A DNA stretch of 64,000 nt from Jejuia pallidilutea (lineage in GTDB: Bacteria; Bacteroidota; Bacteroidia; Flavobacteriales; Flavobacteriaceae): NCBI RefSeq assembly GCF_002973595.1, contig NZ_PVEO01000011.1, positions 55,306-119,305 on the forward strand, read 5' to 3'. The notes below the pieces were generated by a model that worked only from the letters and a program-made list of their open reading frames with translations, was not told the origin of the DNA and ran no database searches. A program made the position numbers and the translations under genes. Shown here piece after piece: positions 16,321 to 24,804 of the stretch; position 1 is the stretch's first letter, and each line of letters starts with the position of its first letter.

Positions 16321-17565
16321 ATGATAAAATTTTTGTTTGATAGAGATACTTGGCAGGAATTATACGATAGTATTCGTAAAAATAAGTTGCGCACATTGGT
16401 AACTATTTTTGGCGTTGGGTTTGGTATATTTCTTTTAATAGTGCTCTTAGGCTCAGCTAGAGGAATGGAAAATTCCTTTAATAGGCTATTCGGCGATTTC
16501 GCAACAAATACCGTGTTTATTTGGGGACAAAGTACTAGCAAACCTTTTAAAGGATTTCAAGAAGGCAGAAGGGTACGCTTAACATTATCGGACGCGAAAC
16601 GTGTAGAAGAAAATATTCCTGGAGTAGAATTTGTAGTTCCTAGAAGCCAGCAAGTATCAAAAGTAGACAGAGGATTTCTATCGGGAAGCTTTCAAATTGG
16701 CGGCGATTACCCGCTTTTAGATGAGGTAGAAAAGAAAAAACTTATTCGCGGTCGGTTTATTAATCAAAATGATATGCAGCTTAAACGAAAAGTGGCTGTA
16801 ATTTCAGAAGATGTATATAAACAGCTTTTTGAAAAAGATGAAAATGCTATTGGCGAATATATAATTATAAATAACATAAACTTTAAGGTAGTTGGTGTGT
16901 TTAAGGTGTCCAACATCAACATGGGGCCACCAATAAATTTACATATTCCGTTTACCACGTTTCAGCAAATATACAATCAAGCAGGAAGAATTGGTTGGAT
17001 GGTTATTACTGCTAAACCCGAATTTAATATTGTACAAGTAGAAAAGGATAGTAAACTATTGCTTAAAAATATTCATAAAATTCACCCAGACGATAGAAGA
17101 GCTTTTGGGAGCGCAAATGCGGGTAAAGAATTTGGAAAAGTAACGGGTTTTTTAACGGGCATGCAGTTTTTAACATGGTTTGTTGGTATTGCTACTTTAA
17201 TTGCAGGTGTTTTTGCCATTGGCAATATACTTTTAATTACCGTTAAAGAGCGCACTAAAGAAATAGGTTTAAGGCGCGCTATTGGGGCAACACCGCTTGA
17301 GATTAAAAGTCAAATAATCTTGGAAGCTGTGGTGTTGTGTTTAATTGCGAGTTTTATAGGAATTATATTTGGTGGTTTTGTGCTAATTCTCATCAATTAT
17401 GCGTGGGGACAAGGGGATTCAGCTGCATTAGTTAATCCATCGGTTTCTATAGCTGTGGTACTTTTTGCCCTTACATTATTAATAATTTTAGGAACTTTAA
17501 TAGGCCTAATACCAGCATTTAAAGCAACCAGTGTAAAACCTATTGAAGCATTAAGAGAAGAATAA
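16321..17565 (+). CDS. ABC transporter permease, MacB type (second)
   Basis: At 414 residues this is a diverged paralogue of the preceding permease with the same plan: N-terminal helix (about 25-44), periplasmic MacB_PCD domain, then an FtsX domain with ERTKEIGLRRAIGATPLEI and a matching end VKPIEALREE. The pair probably forms a heterodimer on one dimeric ATPase. The first segment lines up well (NKNRTRSILSGFTIAF against RKNKLRTLVTIFGVGF), indicating an old duplication. Confidence 0.93.
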   Translation: MIKFLFDRDTWQELYDSIRKNKLRTLVTIFGVGFGIFLLIVLLGSARGMENSFNRLFGDFATNTVFIWGQSTSKPFKGFQEGRRVRLTLSDAKRVEENIPGVEFVVPRSQQVSKVDRGFLSGSFQIGGDYPLLDEVEKKKLIRGRFINQNDMQLKRKVAVISEDVYKQLFEKDENAIGEYIIINNINFKVVGVFKVSNINMGPPINLHIPFTTFQQIYNQAGRIGWMVITAKPEFNIVQVEKDSKLLLKNIHKIHPDDRRAFGSANAGKEFGKVTGFLTGMQFLTWFVGIATLIAGVFAIGNILLITVKERTKEIGLRRAIGATPLEIKSQIILEAVVLCLIASFIGIIFGGFVLILINYAWGQGDSAALVNPSVSIAVVLFALTLLIILGTLIGLIPAFKATSVKPIEALREE

Positions 17566-17578
17566 ACAATCAAAAAAA

Positions 17579-18697
17579 ATGAATAAAACAGTAAAAATTA
17601 TTTTAGTTCTAGTTGCGGTAGTTGCCCTAATATTTGTTTTGAAATATTTTATGGATGCCAATTCAAAAGATATAGAGGTATTTGGAGTTGAAGAGCCGTT
17701 TTTCACAACTATAAATTCTCAGGCGGTTGCCACAGGAAAATTAAATCCAGAAGAAGAAATTGAATTGAAACCTCAAATTTCTGGTATCGTAGATAAAATT
17801 GTGGTAGAAGAAGGCGATGTTGTTAAAAAAGGCGATTTAATTGCTAAAATTAGGGTAGTGCCTAATGAACAGAGTTTAGCAAATGCTAAAAGTAGAATAG
17901 CAACGGCTCAATTGTCTTTTGATAATGCAACTATACAATTTCAACGGGATAAAAAACTCTTTGAAAAAGGGGTGATTTCTATACAGAACTTCGAGAATAG
18001 TGAGTTAAGCTATAACCAAGCAAAAGAAACATTAAGGCAAGCCCAGAACGATTATCAAATTATAAAACGCGGTTCTCTCTCGGGCGGTGGGTCAGCAAAC
18101 ACCAATATTATTGCCCAAATTTCAGGTACAATTTTAGAAATTCCTGTACGAGAGGGAGACCAAGTTATACAAAGTAACAACTTTAACGCAGGAACTACTA
18201 TTGCAACAATTGCAGATATGAGTAATATGATTTTTGAAGGTAAAGTAGATGAAGCCGAAGTTGGAAAACTAAAGGAAGGTAAAGATATTACCGTAGTTTT
18301 AGGAGCTATTAACGATGAAGAATTCCCAGCAAAATTAACCTTTGTGGCACCAAAAGGTATTGAGGAAAACGGAGCGGTACAATTTACTATTAAAGCCAAT
18401 GTTACTTTAGATAGCACTACAAATATTCGTGCGGGTTATAGCGCAAATGCCGAAATAGATTTAGAAGGAAAAGACAGTGTTTTAGCTATTAAAGAAGCCT
18501 TATTACAATACAAAAGATTTAGCGATGAGCCATTTGTAGAAATACAAGACGAAAACGGAAAATTTAAAAAGAAAGATGTAAAAATAGGTATATCTGATGG
18601 TATTAATGTTGAAATACTTGATGGCGTTAAAGAAGGCGATAAAATAAAAATTTGGAACAAAGCTTCTGATGAACAAGAAGAGGAAGAAAACAACTAA
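17579..18697 (+). CDS. Periplasmic adaptor subunit (HlyD/MacA family)
   Basis: The 372-residue protein has one N-terminal membrane anchor (about 5-24), a biotinyl-lipoyl-like half motif (LKPQISGIVDKIVVEEGDVVKKGDLIAKI), an alpha-helical hairpin of moderate length (about 100-160), the second lipoyl half (QISGTILEIPVREGDQV) and beta-barrel and membrane-proximal domains. It would bridge the two permeases to the TolC-like channel encoded 2 bp downstream. The C-terminus is acidic (EQEEEENN). Confidence 0.93.
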   Translation: MNKTVKIILVLVAVVALIFVLKYFMDANSKDIEVFGVEEPFFTTINSQAVATGKLNPEEEIELKPQISGIVDKIVVEEGDVVKKGDLIAKIRVVPNEQSLANAKSRIATAQLSFDNATIQFQRDKKLFEKGVISIQNFENSELSYNQAKETLRQAQNDYQIIKRGSLSGGGSANTNIIAQISGTILEIPVREGDQVIQSNNFNAGTTIATIADMSNMIFEGKVDEAEVGKLKEGKDITVVLGAINDEEFPAKLTFVAPKGIEENGAVQFTIKANVTLDSTTNIRAGYSANAEIDLEGKDSVLAIKEALLQYKRFSDEPFVEIQDENGKFKKKDVKIGISDGINVEILDGVKEGDKIKIWNKASDEQEEEENN

Positions 18698-18699
18698 GT

Positions 18700-20154
18700 A
18701 TGAATAAGTTAATAAATAATACAATTGTACTAGTACTATGTTTTGTTGGAGCATTAGGGTTTTCACAACAAAAAAAATGGACGCTGTTAGAATGTGTAAA
18801 CTACGCTCTAGAAAATAACATAAGCATTCAACAAAGTGAGTTAGACGTACAACAAAATGAGTTAAACAAAAAGGATGCCATTGGAAATTTTTTACCTACA
18901 ATGAATGCCAACGGAAACCATTCCTGGAATATTGGTTTAAACCAAAACATTACAACAGGTTTGCTTGAAAACCTCACTACTCAGTTTACATCTTTTGGGT
19001 TGTCATCTAACGTTGATATTTATAATGGTTTAAGAAATATAAACCAATTACACCGCTCTAATTTGGCAATTTTAGCGAGCCAATATCAACTCGCAGATAT
19101 GAAAGATGATATTTCGCTGTTTGTAGCCAATGCGTTCTTACAAATATTATTTAATAAAGAGCAACTTAAAATACAGCAAGCACAATACGAAATAACAAAC
19201 CAAGACTTAATAAGAACACAAGAACTTGTTGATGAAGGAGTACTTCCAAGAGGGGATGCTTTAGAGTTAAAGGCTACTCTAGCTTCACAAGTGCAACAAA
19301 TAGTAAATACCGAAAACGCACTTTTGTTATCTAAAATAAGTTTAGCACAAACTTTGCGAATTGATGATTATGAGAATTTTGATACTATGGATGTGGAATA
19401 CGAGGTGCCATTAACCAATATTTTAGATGAGTCTCCAGAAGCAATTATTGAAAAAGCCAAGGAAAACAGATACGATTTAAAAATTGCAGATGCCAACGTA
19501 AAACTAGCCGAATATGATTTGAAACTGGCAAAAGGTAACTTACAGCCATCTGTAACAGGGTTTTACAGGTACAATACCCGGGCTTCTTACAGCGATAGGG
19601 TTTTAGGGGTAGAAGCCACTCCAGATGGAACAAATTCTCCTATTGGTTTTGTAGAAGGTACAGGAGAAACAGTACTTGCACCCAATTTTAATACCACTAG
19701 AATTATTGGTGGGCCAGATGCATTGTTTAATCAATTTAGTTTAAACGATGGGCACAACTTTGGTATTAGCTTAAATATACCCATACTAAATGGTTTTTCG
19801 GCTAAGAATAATGTGCAGCGAAATAGTATTAATTTAAAGCGTTCTAAAAACCAATACGAACAAGCAAAGTTAGACCTTGAAACCGAGGTTTACCAAGCAA
19901 TGAACGATGCTAAAGGTGCACTAAAAACTTACGAAGCAGCTATAAAAACCGAAGAAGCGCGTAAGGAAGCATTTAGTTACGCAAAAGAACGTTATAATAT
20001 TGGTTTGGCTAATTCTTTTGAATTTAGCCAATCGCAAGCACGCTACGAGCAAGCATTAAGCGAGGTGATTAGGGCTAAATACGATTATATTTTTAAATTA
20101 AAAGTTTTAGAGTTTTACTTTGGAATTCCAATTACAGACTTAAGCCAGAACTAA
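18700..20154 (+). CDS. TolC family outer-membrane channel protein
   Basis: The 484-residue protein has a signal peptide (NTIVLVLCFVGALGFSQ) and the TolC/OEP repeat pattern: WTLLECVNYALENNISIQQ at the start, two long alpha-helical coiled coils rich in Q, E and A, and a final RYNIGLANSFEFSQSQARYEQA segment. It is the outer-membrane exit duct of the exporter. It is the last gene of the five-gene operon; tsaB follows after 93 bp without an obvious strong terminator. Confidence 0.94.
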   Translation: MNKLINNTIVLVLCFVGALGFSQQKKWTLLECVNYALENNISIQQSELDVQQNELNKKDAIGNFLPTMNANGNHSWNIGLNQNITTGLLENLTTQFTSFGLSSNVDIYNGLRNINQLHRSNLAILASQYQLADMKDDISLFVANAFLQILFNKEQLKIQQAQYEITNQDLIRTQELVDEGVLPRGDALELKATLASQVQQIVNTENALLLSKISLAQTLRIDDYENFDTMDVEYEVPLTNILDESPEAIIEKAKENRYDLKIADANVKLAEYDLKLAKGNLQPSVTGFYRYNTRASYSDRVLGVEATPDGTNSPIGFVEGTGETVLAPNFNTTRIIGGPDALFNQFSLNDGHNFGISLNIPILNGFSAKNNVQRNSINLKRSKNQYEQAKLDLETEVYQAMNDAKGALKTYEAAIKTEEARKEAFSYAKERYNIGLANSFEFSQSQARYEQALSEVIRAKYDYIFKLKVLEFYFGIPITDLSQN

Positions 20155-20247
20155 GAATTTTTAACTTCAGATTCTAATTTTTCAGAAAGGTTTTGTATTC
20201 ATTAAAAAGTTTTAGACTTTTACAAGCTAAATCTTCAACCCAATACA

Positions 20248-20925
20248 TTGGCTTACATACTTAATTTAGAAACAGCAACTACCAATTGTTCCGTATCACT
20301 TTCCAAAGACGGAAACACTATTGCTATAAAGGAAGACGCTAGAAATGGTTATTCGCATGCAGAAAAACTTCATGTGTTTATAGATGAGGTTTTGCGAGAG
20401 GCTAATTTAGATTCTAAAGCTCTTATAGATGCCATTGCGGTAAGTAAAGGCCCTGGTTCTTATACAGGTTTGCGTATTGGCGTATCAGCAGCTAAGGGTT
20501 TAGCGTATGCTTTGGATGTACCCCTTATTTCTGTGCCAACTTTAGAGGTTTTGGCACACCAAGTTTCATGTAATGATGGTGTTATTGTTGCTATGTTGGA
20601 TGCTCGACGCATGGAAGTATATTCAGCTGTTTTTAATTCAAAATATAATCAAATAAGAGATACTAAGGCCCAAATTATAGACGAAACATCTTTTGGTACA
20701 TATTTAGAACAAGGAAACGTTTATTTTATTGGAAATGGGGTAACAAAAACAAAAAGCATGATTCAGCACCCAAATACTTTTTTTATTGAAGATAAACTGC
20801 CTTCTGCAAACGAAATGGGCCAATTGGCTTTTAATAAATATAAAATAAGCGATACCGAAGATGTTGCTTATTTTGAGCCTTATTATTTAAAAGATTTTGT
20901 GGCCTTAAAGCCAAAGTCAACCTGA
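20248..20925 (+). CDS. tsaB: tRNA threonylcarbamoyladenosine biosynthesis protein TsaB
   Basis: TsaB is the non-catalytic partner of TsaD in making t6A at position 37 of ANN-decoding tRNAs. The 225-residue protein begins AYILNLETATTNCSVSL and contains the family motif AVSKGPGSYTGLRIGVSAAKGLA. The start is a TTG codon; no ATG or GTG fits the conserved N-terminus. The ASKHA-type fold and length are normal. A hairpin after the gene separates it from the convergent mechanosensitive channel gene. Confidence 0.95.
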   Translation: MAYILNLETATTNCSVSLSKDGNTIAIKEDARNGYSHAEKLHVFIDEVLREANLDSKALIDAIAVSKGPGSYTGLRIGVSAAKGLAYALDVPLISVPTLEVLAHQVSCNDGVIVAMLDARRMEVYSAVFNSKYNQIRDTKAQIIDETSFGTYLEQGNVYFIGNGVTKTKSMIQHPNTFFIEDKLPSANEMGQLAFNKYKISDTEDVAYFEPYYLKDFVALKPKST

Positions 20926-20947
20926 TAAACTAAATCATAAAAAAAAA

Positions 20948-20979
20948 GACCTGTCTGGTTTTTAAAACATGGACAGGTC
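20948..20979. terminator. Hairpin between tsaB and the MscS gene
   Basis: GACCTGTC (20948-20955) pairs perfectly with GACAGGTC (20972-20979). An A run precedes it on the plus strand, giving a T tail for the minus-strand transcript. Confidence 0.65.
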
Positions 20980-21008
20980 CTATCAATATCTTTAGAAGTT
21001 AAATAAAT

Positions 21009-21824
21009 TTAGCTTTCTTTATGTATTTCTACTTGATGTGGATACGGAATTTCAATACCTGCTTTATCAAGTGCTTCTTTTACATCTTCAGTAATACCAA
21101 AATAAACATCCCAATAATCATCAGCAGTACTCCATGGCCTTACTGCAAAGTTTATAGAGCTATCTGCTAATTCCATAACGTTTACAGATGGTGCAGGGTC
21201 TTTTAACACTTTAGGATGAGATGTTAAAACATTCATTAAAACCTCTTTGGTTTTCTTAATATCAGAATCGTAGCCTACACCAAAAACCAAGTCTACACGA
21301 CGAGTTCCTTCGGTAGTATAGTTAATAATATTGCCATTAGACAAAGATCCGTTTGGAATAATAATTTCTCTATTTGAAAGCCCAGTTAATTTAGTGGTAA
21401 AAATCTCTATTTCCTTAACCACACCAATTTCACCTTGGGCTTCAATTAAATCCCCTATTTTAAAAGGTTTAAAAATCATAATTAATACACCGCCTGCAAA
21501 ATTACCTAGCGAACCTTGTAATGCTAAACCAATGGCTAAACCAGCAGCAGCTATTATTGCAGCAAAAGATGTAGTTTCTACTCCTACAGTACCAAGTACA
21601 ACAATAATTAGAACAATTTTTAAAATCCATCCAAATAGGTTTAATAAAAACTTTTGGAGACTCTCGTCGTAATCTCTTTTTGTCATTATTTTTCTGGTGC
21701 CTTTTATAATGTTTTTAATTACCCAAGACCCGATAATCCAAATAATAATGGCTCCAAGAATTTTGAGTCCGTAATCTAAACCTAATTCAAGCCATTTTTC
21801 AGTATCAATGTTTTCTAAATTCAT
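21009..21824 (-). CDS. Small-conductance mechanosensitive channel (MscS family)
   Basis: The 271-residue protein has three membrane helices; the third, pore-lining one contains the typical small-residue pattern (AAIIAAAGLAIGLALQGSLGN), followed by the MscS beta domain (KIGDLIEAQGEIGVVKEI and PNGSLSNGNIINYT). MscS channels open when membrane tension rises and release solutes on osmotic downshock. Length equals that of E. coli MscS. The C-terminal part ends EIPYPHQVEIHKES. The DUF1304 gene lies 27 bp upstream on the same strand. Confidence 0.95.
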   Translation of the reverse strand: MNLENIDTEKWLELGLDYGLKILGAIIIWIIGSWVIKNIIKGTRKIMTKRDYDESLQKFLLNLFGWILKIVLIIVVLGTVGVETTSFAAIIAAAGLAIGLALQGSLGNFAGGVLIMIFKPFKIGDLIEAQGEIGVVKEIEIFTTKLTGLSNREIIIPNGSLSNGNIINYTTEGTRRVDLVFGVGYDSDIKKTKEVLMNVLTSHPKVLKDPAPSVNVMELADSSINFAVRPWSTADDYWDVYFGITEDVKEALDKAGIEIPYPHQVEIHKES

Positions 21825-21851
21825 AATTTTTAAGTTGTTATAATTGATTAA

Positions 21852-22211
21852 TTAAATTCTAAATAAAACAAATACAAGCGCTATAATTGCAGGAACACTT
21901 TGCACTAAAAACAGTTTTATCTGCTTTGTGGAATAAGACCCATAAATACCTGCAATAGTCACACATATTAAAAAAAATAGTAAACTATTTTTATGTTCCG
22001 TAAGTATAGCTAACACTAATCCGGCAGCTAAAAAACCGTTATATAAGCCTTGGTTTGCAGCTAATACCTTAGTGTCTTCGGCAAATTGTTTAGATTTTAA
22101 ACCAAATGTTTTAATACCCTTTGGTGTTGTCCATAAAAACATTTCTAATACCATAAAGTAAAAATGTTCTAGGGCAATAAAGGCAATTAAAATAATGGTT
22201 ATGGTGCTCAT
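21852..22211 (-). CDS. DUF1304 family small membrane protein
   Basis: The protein has 119 residues and four membrane helices. The features EHFYFMVLEMFLWTTPKG near the start, AANQGLYNGFLAAGL in the middle and QSVPAIIALV near the end are typical of DUF1304 (PF06993). The function is unknown. It lies just upstream of, and in the same direction as, the MscS gene, so the two may be cotranscribed. Confidence 0.85.
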   Translation of the reverse strand: MSTITIILIAFIALEHFYFMVLEMFLWTTPKGIKTFGLKSKQFAEDTKVLAANQGLYNGFLAAGLVLAILTEHKNSLLFFLICVTIAGIYGSYSTKQIKLFLVQSVPAIIALVFVLFRI

Positions 22212-22320
22212 TTTCCTAATAAATCAACGGTTTTCTAATGTAGAAAAAAATTGTTTACATGTTGTGTTATCACTACAAACAATAATATGGATTTATCAAA
22301 TTTAGTTAAAGGTCAGGCAT

Positions 22321-22366
22321 AAAAAAGGCGTTCACCTTATATTTGTAGGATGAACGCATTTTTTTA
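22321..22366 (-). terminator. Terminator of the dodecin gene
   Basis: GCGTTCA (22328-22334) pairs with TGAACGC (22351-22357). The stem is flanked by an A run on one side and a T run on the other, so it can work in either direction; it lies just after the dodecin stop codon on the minus strand. Confidence 0.65.
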
Positions 22367-22378
22367 AACCTACATGGT

Positions 22379-22579
22379 TTATTTTACTTCAAAAGTAATT
22401 TTTACATTCACTCTAAATTCAGTGACTTCTCCGTCGTTTACAATACCGCTTTGTTCTTTAACATAAACAGAACGGATGTTTTTAACGCTTTTAGAGGCTT
22501 CTTTTACTGCTTTTTTTGTAGCATCTTCCCAACTTTTGTCAGAGTTTGCTAAAACTTCAATAACTTTTAATACTGCCAT
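22379..22579 (-). CDS. Dodecin family flavin-storage protein
   Basis: The protein of 66 residues matches dodecins in length and sequence: VLKVIEVLANSDKSWEDATKKAV, then IRSVYVKEQSGIV and a final beta strand FRVNVKITFEVK. Dodecins form hollow dodecamers that stack pairs of flavins between tryptophans; the stacking residue W17 is present. It is transcribed alone, with a hairpin directly downstream. Confidence 0.93.
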   Translation of the reverse strand: MAVLKVIEVLANSDKSWEDATKKAVKEASKSVKNIRSVYVKEQSGIVNDGEVTEFRVNVKITFEVK

Positions 22580-22654
22580 AATATTGTATTTTTAGATTAA
22601 TAACTAATGTAACCACCCTAAAGATACAAATTTTAGTATGTATTTTTTTATGAA

Positions 22655-23560
22655 TTACCCATTAATGGCTTCTACAGTTTCTACTTTACCAGGGAGCATT
22701 TGCTTTAGCATATTTTCTATCCCGTTTTTTAATGTGAACGTAGAAGACGGACAACCACTGCACGCGCCCTGAAGCATAACACTTACACTTTTTTCGTTAG
22801 CATCGTATCCCATAAACTGAATGTTTCCACCATCACTCGCTACTGCGGGCTTTACATATTCTTCCAGTATGTTTACAATTTCTTTAGATGTATCATCTAA
22901 GGCTTCAAATTTTTTATCTAACTGAGGTGTAGAATTTTCCATTTTTTCAGCAGCTTCAGGAAGTACTACCTCTTTACCATCGGCAATGAAATTTCTAATA
23001 AACTCCCTTAATTCTACTGTAATGTCTTGCCATTCAGCCATGTCGTATTTAGTAACAGACACGTAATTCTCTTCAATAAACACGCTTTTAACGAATGGGA
23101 AATGAAACAACTCAGATGCCATTGGCGAAAGTTTTGCATCGTCTATTGAAGTAAACTCAAATAAAGATGTTGCTATTTTTTTGTTGGCAACAAACTTCAT
23201 TACCGCTGGGTTTGGTGTAGCTTCGGCATAAACCGTTACAGGGATTTGTTTTTTGGGTGCAGCATCTTCTGTTATTACTTCACCACCATCGTTTAAATAC
23301 GCTTCAATCTGTTCGGCTACTTCATCTTGCACATCGTTCCACTCAACAATATTATAACGTTCAACAGCAATAAAGTTGCTGGAAATGTATACTTTTTTTA
23401 CAAAAGGCAAATAAAATAATTGCTGCGCTAAAGGTGATGCTTTGGCGTCGTCTATATTATTAAATTCAAAACTTTGATGCTTAGTAATAAACTGATTAAG
23501 TTCAAATTTTACTATGGCGTTATTTGATGTTTCTTGCACTGAAACCTTGAAATTATTCAT
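22655..23560 (-). CDS. Nfu-type iron-sulfur scaffold with duplicated N-terminal domain
   Basis: The 301-residue protein contains two successive Nfu N-terminal domains (about 1-95 and 107-198; DDAKASPLAQQLFYLPFVKKVYI and DDAKLSPMASELFHFPFVKSVFI are clearly related) and a C-terminal NifU domain with the cluster-binding motif GACSGCPSS near residue 265. Nfu proteins carry 4Fe-4S clusters to target enzymes. The NadA enzyme in this window is one of many possible clients. A fit to the promoter consensus lies upstream (23577-23584, minus strand). Confidence 0.92.
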   Translation of the reverse strand: MNNFKVSVQETSNNAIVKFELNQFITKHQSFEFNNIDDAKASPLAQQLFYLPFVKKVYISSNFIAVERYNIVEWNDVQDEVAEQIEAYLNDGGEVITEDAAPKKQIPVTVYAEATPNPAVMKFVANKKIATSLFEFTSIDDAKLSPMASELFHFPFVKSVFIEENYVSVTKYDMAEWQDITVELREFIRNFIADGKEVVLPEAAEKMENSTPQLDKKFEALDDTSKEIVNILEEYVKPAVASDGGNIQFMGYDANEKSVSVMLQGACSGCPSSTFTLKNGIENMLKQMLPGKVETVEAING

Positions 23561-23576
23561 TTTAGCTATTTTTTGT

Positions 23577-23584
23577 CAAAAATA
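23577..23584 (-). promoter_or_regulatory. Possible -7 element of the Nfu gene
   Basis: CAAAAATA on the plus strand reads TATTTTTG on the minus strand, matching TAnnTTTG, 17 bp before the start codon. No clear -33 TTTG is seen at the expected distance. Confidence 0.4.
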
Positions 23585-23698
23585 CTAAAAGAAAACCTAG
23601 TTATCCATATATTTGAGTTTAGTTAACTGTTTTCTTTATGAAATTTTTTAATAAACTAAACGTTTACTAAAGACCAGTTTACCTTGATACTGTAACCT

Positions 23699-24703
23699 AT
23701 GAAATTGAAATATACTTTTTTATTGTTGGTTGGTATGTTATGCTTGCCAAATGCTTATGCCCAAGAAGGTCTCCCAATCTACACCGACTATTTAACAGAT
23801 AATTATTACTTGATACACCCGTCTATGGCAGGTGCGGCAAATTGTGCCAAAGTACGGTTAACAGGAAGACAACAATGGTTTGGGCACGAAGATGCACCGA
23901 GATTAATGACGTTGAGCGTTAACGGACGTATTGGAGATTCTCCTTCTGGAATTGGTGGAATTTTATATGCCGATAAAAATGGATACCACTCGCAAACAGG
24001 CGCTTATTTAACTTACGCGCACCATTTAATGTTTTCTAGAAGCGAGTTAGATTTAAATATGCTTTCTTTTGGGTTAAGTGCCGGATTTATACAATACCAA
24101 CTCGATGAAACTACATTTCCTTTTGATGGACAAGACCCAATTGTACAAGGTGTAGTGCAAAGTGCTACAAACTTTAATATAGATTTTGGATTTTCTTACC
24201 ATTACTTAGATTTTTATGCGCATGGTACTATTAAAAATGTGCTTAAAAATTCTGGAATTAATAACGATGTTTTAATAACAAGCAATTTAAGACGTTATCT
24301 ACTATCGGTAGGTGGTGTTTTTGGTAAGTTAGGAAGCGAATGGAGCTACGAGCCTTCTGTAATGTTTCAATATAGAGACGGTACTCAAGAATCTATGGTA
24401 GATTTTAATGCAAAAGTTTACAAACAAATGGAGTTTGGAACACTTTGGGGCGGGTTATCATACCGGCAAAGTTTAGATGGGGCCCAGTTTATAAGCAATG
24501 GAAATACCATACGAAGCCAGAAACTACAACAAATTACACCAATTGTGGGCGTAAATTACAACCAGTTTATGTTTGCTTACACATATACATATCAATCAAA
24601 CTCGGTAGTGTTTACCAATGGTGGCTTTCATCAACTTACTCTAGGCTATAACTTTAGTTGTAGACGTAAGCGTTATGAATGTAACTGCCCTGCGGTGAAT
24701 TAA
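23699..24703 (+). CDS. Type IX secretion membrane protein, PorP/SprF family
   Basis: The 334-residue protein starts with a signal peptide (MKLKYTFLLLVGMLCL...AYAQ) and continues with the PorP/SprF pattern: GLPIYTDYLTDNYYLIHPSMAGAA, GRQQWFG, SGIGGILYADKNG, and a beta-barrel end. PorP/SprF proteins anchor or present T9SS cargo at the surface, often next to their cargo gene. None is found here: the neighbours are nfu and a vWA-domain gene, so this looks like an orphan member. The C-terminus is cysteine-containing (SCRRKRYECNCPAVN), which is unusual for a barrel end. Confidence 0.9.
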   Translation: MKLKYTFLLLVGMLCLPNAYAQEGLPIYTDYLTDNYYLIHPSMAGAANCAKVRLTGRQQWFGHEDAPRLMTLSVNGRIGDSPSGIGGILYADKNGYHSQTGAYLTYAHHLMFSRSELDLNMLSFGLSAGFIQYQLDETTFPFDGQDPIVQGVVQSATNFNIDFGFSYHYLDFYAHGTIKNVLKNSGINNDVLITSNLRRYLLSVGGVFGKLGSEWSYEPSVMFQYRDGTQESMVDFNAKVYKQMEFGTLWGGLSYRQSLDGAQFISNGNTIRSQKLQQITPIVGVNYNQFMFAYTYTYQSNSVVFTNGGFHQLTLGYNFSCRRKRYECNCPAVN

Positions 24704-24715
24704 AAAATTAGATTT

Positions 24716-24795
24716 GTCATTGCGAGGAGGTACGACGTGGCAATCTTATAAATTAAAGTAACCAGATTCTTCAGTCATACTTCCTTCGTAATGAC
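24716..24795. repeat. Interspersed inverted repeat element
   Basis: GTCATTGCGAGG at 24716-24727 and CCTTCGTAATGAC at 24783-24795 are imperfect inverted ends, enclosing GGAGGTACGAC and GGCAATCT. The left part is shared with the repeat at 3249-3280. Elements of this kind are common between genes in Flavobacteriaceae. It lies between two convergent genes and may act as a terminator. Confidence 0.65.
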
Positions 24796-24804
24796 GGGTG
24801 TTAT

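Noticed and set aside
21331..21672. Plus-strand ORF of 113 codons opposite the MscS gene
   Set aside because: It is the mirror of the channel's helices; the MscS frame carries clear family motifs.
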